DNA from: Arthrobacter sp. GMC3
GTDB taxonomy: Bacteria > Actinomycetota > Actinomycetes > Actinomycetales > Micrococcaceae
NCBI RefSeq assembly: GCF_002929305.1
Contig: NZ_PJIO01000011.1
Location: 1 to 64,000, forward strand
Length of the DNA: 64,000 nucleotides
Direction of reading: 5' to 3'
Part shown: piece by piece, positions 60,429 through 64,000 of the stretch
Numbering within the stretch: position 1 is the stretch's first letter
How the letters are laid out: the number at the start of each line of letters is the position of its first letter
Translations under genes and position numbers: made by a program
The notes under the pieces: model-generated
The model's database searches: none
Told to the model about the DNA's origin: nothing
The model's input: the letters and a program-made list of their open reading frames with translations, nothing else

Positions 60429-63400
60429 TCAGCCGGCGCGCCGCCGGTTGATCATGACCGTTGTGACTCCGGCGGCAGCAGCCAACAGTCCCAGCAGCAG
60501 GATCCACCCTGCGATGTTTGGCAAACCGGTGCTTGCCAACTGTGAAGAATCGCCTTTGGAGGTGTCAGCTGGCGGAGCAGATGTCATCGAGGGTGACGGA
60601 GCAGGGCTCTCCGTTGATGTGGGCACGGGCGCAGTGAGCGCTATTTCTGCCACCTCAGAGGCGGAGACTGCCAGGAATGACGGATCCTCGGGTACGAACG
60701 TGGCCGCAATCTTCATTACTGATACCGGCGTGCCATTTGGCACGGTTATTGGGATAGTCACGGACGCGCCAGCGCTTCCCGGCGCCGCCTTGGCAAGAGG
60801 CAAGACGCCTCCCAGAGGTGCCGTCGCGAGAAGTGCGTTGCCGTTGCGGATCTCCACCGTTCCCTTCGGAAGTGTCTGATCGGCAGAGGTAACAGTGATA
60901 TCGGCGTTGACGGGTGTTGCCGAGCCAATCTCCAGGCTCTTGCCTGAGAGGTCCATCGTGGTCGTCGTCGCGGCGGCTCCCGTCGGATGAACGTCTGAAG
61001 CCCATTCAGTCGGCGTCGAGCTCAGTTTGAACGACACGTTGCCGCCCTGACGGAGCGTGTCCGCTTTCATCCAGCTTCGACCGTATGCGTGTCCATCGAT
61101 CTCCATGGATGCGATGAACGGTGCGGCTGTTGGGTCGCCGTCGGCGGCAATCCTTGTCGGTTTTCCATCGACCCACACAGTGGCCGCGGGGAACAGCGGC
61201 GAGGAAATGGCCAGGCCGGGGTCCGACGGCGACACAGGGAACAGTCCCAGCGAGGCGAAGACAAACCAGCTGGACTGTGCCCCCATGTCGTCGTTGCCGG
61301 GCATTCCGTCCCGGGCCGTGCTGAATGCAGTGTCGCGCAGCTGGCTGACCACATACTGGCTGGCTGCCGGGCGGCCTGCCCAGTTGTAGGCCCAAGGTGC
61401 CTGGTAGCCCGGTTCGTTGCCCATGTAGTACGTTTGGGCGTCCTGGCCGCCGTTGAGCTGCTTGAGTGTTGGCTTGGCAGTCAGCTCATCGTTCATGGAG
61501 AACAGCGCGTTGAGACGCTCAATCGCGGCCTCATTCCCGCCTGTGGCCTCAATGAGATCGTCCCAGGACTGACCGAAGGACCAGAAGTAGTTGGGTTCAG
61601 TCGATTCGTGGAAAGACCCCGGGGTGACAATTTCCCCCAGCGTGCCGGGTGTTGTTGGCGCCTTGCGGGCAATGAGCTTCCCCGTTGCCGGGTCCACCAT
61701 GTTCTTCCAAAGTTCGGTCCGCTGCGCCAGCTTTTCCAGGTCGCTGCCGGTTACTGAGACCTGCGGGTTGCTGCGAACGTCCTCACCGACTGCGGTCAGG
61801 AACGAGTATGCGCCGTGGTCGCTGTTGAAGCGTTCAATGTTGGCGCTGGCATGGTCAGCATCGGTAAAGTACCCGTAGTCGAGGTAGCTGGCCGAGTTGG
61901 GGAAGCTTTTGTTGCCGTTGCAGGCACTGTTCGGGTCGAACGCGGACTGCTTGACCAGCTTCGCTGCGGTCACAACGTCAAAGTCACGGGCACCAAAGGC
62001 GTAGCTTCCGGCCAGGACGGGCAGGGCGTTGTCGCCTGACATCGGGGTGGAATCGTCGCTGGCATCCACCCAGTGCGGCAGGGCGCCGCACTGCATCCCG
62101 TCAACCACGATCGACTGCGCAACGTCACTGGCAACGTCGGGCGCGAGGATCGCCAGCAGCTGCGCCTGCGAGCGGTATGTGTCCCACAGGGAAAGGCCCG
62201 AGTAGTGGGTTGAATAGGACCCCTTGCCGCCGTCGGGCTTGGTGTAGGAGTAGTCCGCCACGTTTACCGGTGCCCGTTCTTCAACGGCGCCTGTTGGGTC
62301 GACGCCGGCGGCCAGCGGCTTCTGCGCGGCAAGGCTTCTGAAATCTCCGTTGACGTCGGAGTAGATGGTCGGCGAACCCAACACGCGATACAGGGAAGTG
62401 TAGAACTTCTCCAAATTTGTGCGTTGTTCCGGGCTGAGGGCGCTTGGGTTTGCAGCCTGGTCAACCTGCACCGAATTCAGTCGGGTGTTCCACTTGCTGA
62501 CAGCAGCGGTCTTGACCTGTTCAAGACTCGAAGTTTCGTTCTCGGTCCGTAGGTTCAGCTCGGCATTTTCAACGCTGACAGGTGAGATTCCCACACGCAT
62601 GTTGAGCGTGGGATCGTTGGCCGGCAGGTCGTACTGCAGAACGGTTGAGCCATTCACTTCTTTGTTGACAGTGCTAGATGAATCACCCTGGGCCTTCATC
62701 GGCTTGTCGAACTCGGCATAGAAGTAGACGTTTGAGTTGTACGCGGTGCCCCACGGGATACAGAAAGCCGGTGCAACCGTCTTTCCGGACAGGACCTTGC
62801 CGTCGTCGGAGATCTTCAGTGAGACGTTCTCGGGCGTGACCTTGCCCCTCGTGCTGGTCGAATTAGACGTACCGTTCAAGCGGGTGTCGAGGCTGAAGTA
62901 GCCCTCATCAGCTGAAGGGTAGGTGAACCTCGCAATACCGGTCCGCTCCGTCGCCCCGAGCTCCACACGGACCCCGCTGTCGAGCGTAACCGAGTACTCA
63001 CCCGGAGAAGCCGACTCGGTGGAGGTCTGGAACTTCGCCGGCTGCTGTGGCACGCCTGAGGCATTGCTTACCGATGTCGGCGTGGTGCGCGGCAACATGC
63101 CAACGACGCCCTGGCCAGGGCACCCCACACCATTGAGGTGGGTGAGGCTGAAGAAGTTGACGGAGGCTTCGGTCGCGGAAGCTGGGACCAGATATCCACC
63201 AGATCCGTTGTAGTCCTTGCGTGACATGTCGGGACCGAACGTGACCATCCCGAAAGGCATTTTGGCCCCGGGGCTGATATTTCCTGCGTAGCCGCTTGTT
63301 GAGGACACGGCCGTGCCGATGAGGGGATTCACAAACTGGGTAAGCTCGATCTGTTTGCCCACCTCCGGCGCGGCTACAGCTGGAGACGAAAATGCAGTCG

Positions 63401-63491
63401 GGGCGAGTGATAAGGCCAGGGCGGCCGCCAAACCGGCAGCTGCTCCGGCTTTTAGCCGCCGCAACCGCGGGGACACCTTGCTAATGGACAA
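60429..63491 (-). CDS. Wall-anchored GH92 glycoside hydrolase (alpha-mannosidase family)
   Basis: About 1020 residues from the TTG 63491, which has an AAGGAG site five to six bases upstream. The longer frame to 63575 is rejected because it would start upstream of the promoter -10 (63557-63562). A signal peptide (RRLKAGAAAGLAAALALSLA) precedes the two-domain GH92 region: VNPLIGTAVSSTSGYAGNIS, SPGAKMPFGMVTFGPDMS, FFSLTHLNGVGCPGQGVVG, and the catalytic half with MGNEPGYQAPWAYNWAGRPA and NDDMGAQSSWFVFASLGLFP. GH92 enzymes are mainly Ca2+-dependent exo-alpha-mannosidases. An Ig-like domain and LASTG (985-989), a membrane helix and NRRRAG follow, a class E sortase anchor. The linkage specificity is unknown. 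Confidence 0.9.
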   Translation of the reverse strand: MSISKVSPRLRRLKAGAAAGLAAALALSLAPTAFSSPAVAAPEVGKQIELTQFVNPLIGTAVSSTSGYAGNISPGAKMPFGMVTFGPDMSRKDYNGSGGYLVPASATEASVNFFSLTHLNGVGCPGQGVVGMLPRTTPTSVSNASGVPQQPAKFQTSTESASPGEYSVTLDSGVRVELGATERTGIARFTYPSADEGYFSLDTRLNGTSNSTSTRGKVTPENVSLKISDDGKVLSGKTVAPAFCIPWGTAYNSNVYFYAEFDKPMKAQGDSSSTVNKEVNGSTVLQYDLPANDPTLNMRVGISPVSVENAELNLRTENETSSLEQVKTAAVSKWNTRLNSVQVDQAANPSALSPEQRTNLEKFYTSLYRVLGSPTIYSDVNGDFRSLAAQKPLAAGVDPTGAVEERAPVNVADYSYTKPDGGKGSYSTHYSGLSLWDTYRSQAQLLAILAPDVASDVAQSIVVDGMQCGALPHWVDASDDSTPMSGDNALPVLAGSYAFGARDFDVVTAAKLVKQSAFDPNSACNGNKSFPNSASYLDYGYFTDADHASANIERFNSDHGAYSFLTAVGEDVRSNPQVSVTGSDLEKLAQRTELWKNMVDPATGKLIARKAPTTPGTLGEIVTPGSFHESTEPNYFWSFGQSWDDLIEATGGNEAAIERLNALFSMNDELTAKPTLKQLNGGQDAQTYYMGNEPGYQAPWAYNWAGRPAASQYVVSQLRDTAFSTARDGMPGNDDMGAQSSWFVFASLGLFPVSPSDPGLAISSPLFPAATVWVDGKPTRIAADGDPTAAPFIASMEIDGHAYGRSWMKADTLRQGGNVSFKLSSTPTEWASDVHPTGAAATTTTMDLSGKSLEIGSATPVNADITVTSADQTLPKGTVEIRNGNALLATAPLGGVLPLAKAAPGSAGASVTIPITVPNGTPVSVMKIAATFVPEDPSFLAVSASEVAEIALTAPVPTSTESPAPSPSMTSAPPADTSKGDSSQLASTGLPNIAGWILLLGLLAAAAGVTTVMINRRRAG

Positions 63492-63556
63492 TTGTTCTCC
63501 TTCGAACAGAATCGGCAGGCCTGGAACGCCGTCGGATGAATCGTTTCCAGTTATCG

Positions 63557-63585
63557 AAGTTAGCGAGTCGTTCATGAGATGTCAA
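63557..63585 (-). promoter_or_regulatory. Promoter of the GH92 gene
   Basis: On the minus strand TTGACA (63580-63585) and TAACTT (63557-63562) are separated by 17 bases. The start codon at 63491 would then have a leader of about 60 bases. The exact -35 consensus makes this one of the clearest vegetative promoters in the window. Confidence 0.65.
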
Positions 63586-63601
63586 TGGATTACTTTTTGG
63601 G

Positions 63602-63611
63602 ATAACGTTGG
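63602..63611. promoter_or_regulatory. Candidate LacI-family operator
   Basis: The short palindrome AACGTT (63604-63609) within ATAACGTTGG has the central CG typical of LacI-family operators. It lies between the GH92 promoter and the divergent LacI-type gene. Confidence 0.35.
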
Positions 63612-63684
63612 AGATCCACGAGCACCACGGTGATGGACGTCACTGAATGACGGTCTCACAAATTCGGCAACCCGGGAGAAATGA

Positions 63685-64000
63685 TTGACTCGGAACGACC
63701 GGCCCGAGACTCTTCGGCGGGCCACAATCAAGGACGTCGCCAGACTCGCCGGAGTTGGTGTGGGGACAGTCTCACGTGTCGTCAATGGCATGCCAGAGGT
63801 TAGCGCCGCAAGCGTCGAAGCCGTCCACAACGCCATCGAGTTTCTGGGATACAGGCGAAATGACAGCGCGCGCATCCTTCGAACGGGAGCGACCGAGAGT
63901 ATCGGGTTGCTGGTAGAGGACGTTGCCGACCCCTTCTTTTCCCTGCTGAATCGCGCTGTAGAAGACGAAGTGGTGCGTCAGGGATCAGTTCTACTGACCG
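63685..64000 (+). CDS. LacI-family transcriptional regulator, N-terminal part, cut by window edge
   Basis: The frame is open to the end of the window. From the TTG at 63685 (GGGAGAA upstream), RRATIKDVARLAGVGVGTVS and RVVNGMPEVSAASVEAVHNA form the LacI helix-turn-helix and hinge approach, and ATESIGLLVEDVADPFFSLL begins the periplasmic-binding-protein-like effector domain. The ATG at 63681 is in another frame. Being divergent from the GH92 gene, it is the likely sugar-responsive regulator of that gene. Confidence 0.85.
   Translation, partial: MTRNDRPETLRRATIKDVARLAGVGVGTVSRVVNGMPEVSAASVEAVHNAIEFLGYRRNDSARILRTGATESIGLLVEDVADPFFSLLNRAVEDEVVRQGSVLLT

Overview
This is a 64 kb, GC-rich, gene-dense window with frequent GTG and TTG starts. 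It comes from a high-GC Gram-positive actinobacterium. A mycothiol deacetylase (mshB), a corynebacterial-type glutamate transporter (gluABCD), an fdxA-dapC pair, SigK/RskA, DUF3117 and LAxTG surface anchors all fit the Micrococcaceae, most likely an Arthrobacter-like genus. The genus is an inference. No rRNA, tRNA, CRISPR array, prophage or complete insertion sequence was found.

Left part (1-13.5 kb). The end of a serine recombinase is followed by a PucR-type regulator. It faces a compact operon of an FMN alpha-hydroxy-acid oxidase homologue, a polar amino-acid-type ABC transporter and a RidA deaminase. Then come a P-loop kinase-like protein, a ferritin-like protein, an RNB ribonuclease, a DEAD-box helicase, a solitary beta-class DNA methyltransferase and a PHP phosphoesterase. 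The helicase is preceded by what looks like a leader-peptide/terminator attenuator.

Middle part (13.5-44 kb). This is a conserved actinobacterial backbone: Xaa-Pro aminopeptidase, MgtE-N/CBS protein, DUF1003, Mrp ATPase, TatB, SigE-like sigma factor, O-methyltransferase, DUF3117, a PIG-V-like membrane protein, Tag glycosylase, a DivIVA-like protein, a LOG-family protein, gluABCD, dapE, dapD, citrate synthase, dapC and ferredoxin. From memory its order resembles the Mycobacterium tuberculosis interval Rv1165-Rv1232 read in reverse. Between dapE and dapD lies a cell-envelope stress module: fasciclin lipoprotein, sigK, rskA and a membrane molybdopterin oxidoreductase. The two outer genes share near-identical SigK-like promoters, so this is probably a self-contained SigK regulon.

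Right part (44-64 kb). It holds a Tat-exported, wall-anchored metallophosphatase, mshB, an oligopeptide ABC transporter operon, typA, an LpqW-like binding protein, several small enzymes, and a wall-anchored GH92 glycosidase divergent from a LacI regulator that runs off the window.

Many gene ends carry long, nearly perfect inverted repeats that probably act as terminators serving both strands. Several start codons were moved from the longest reading frame on the basis of ribosome-binding sites, lipoprotein or Tat signals, or promoter position.
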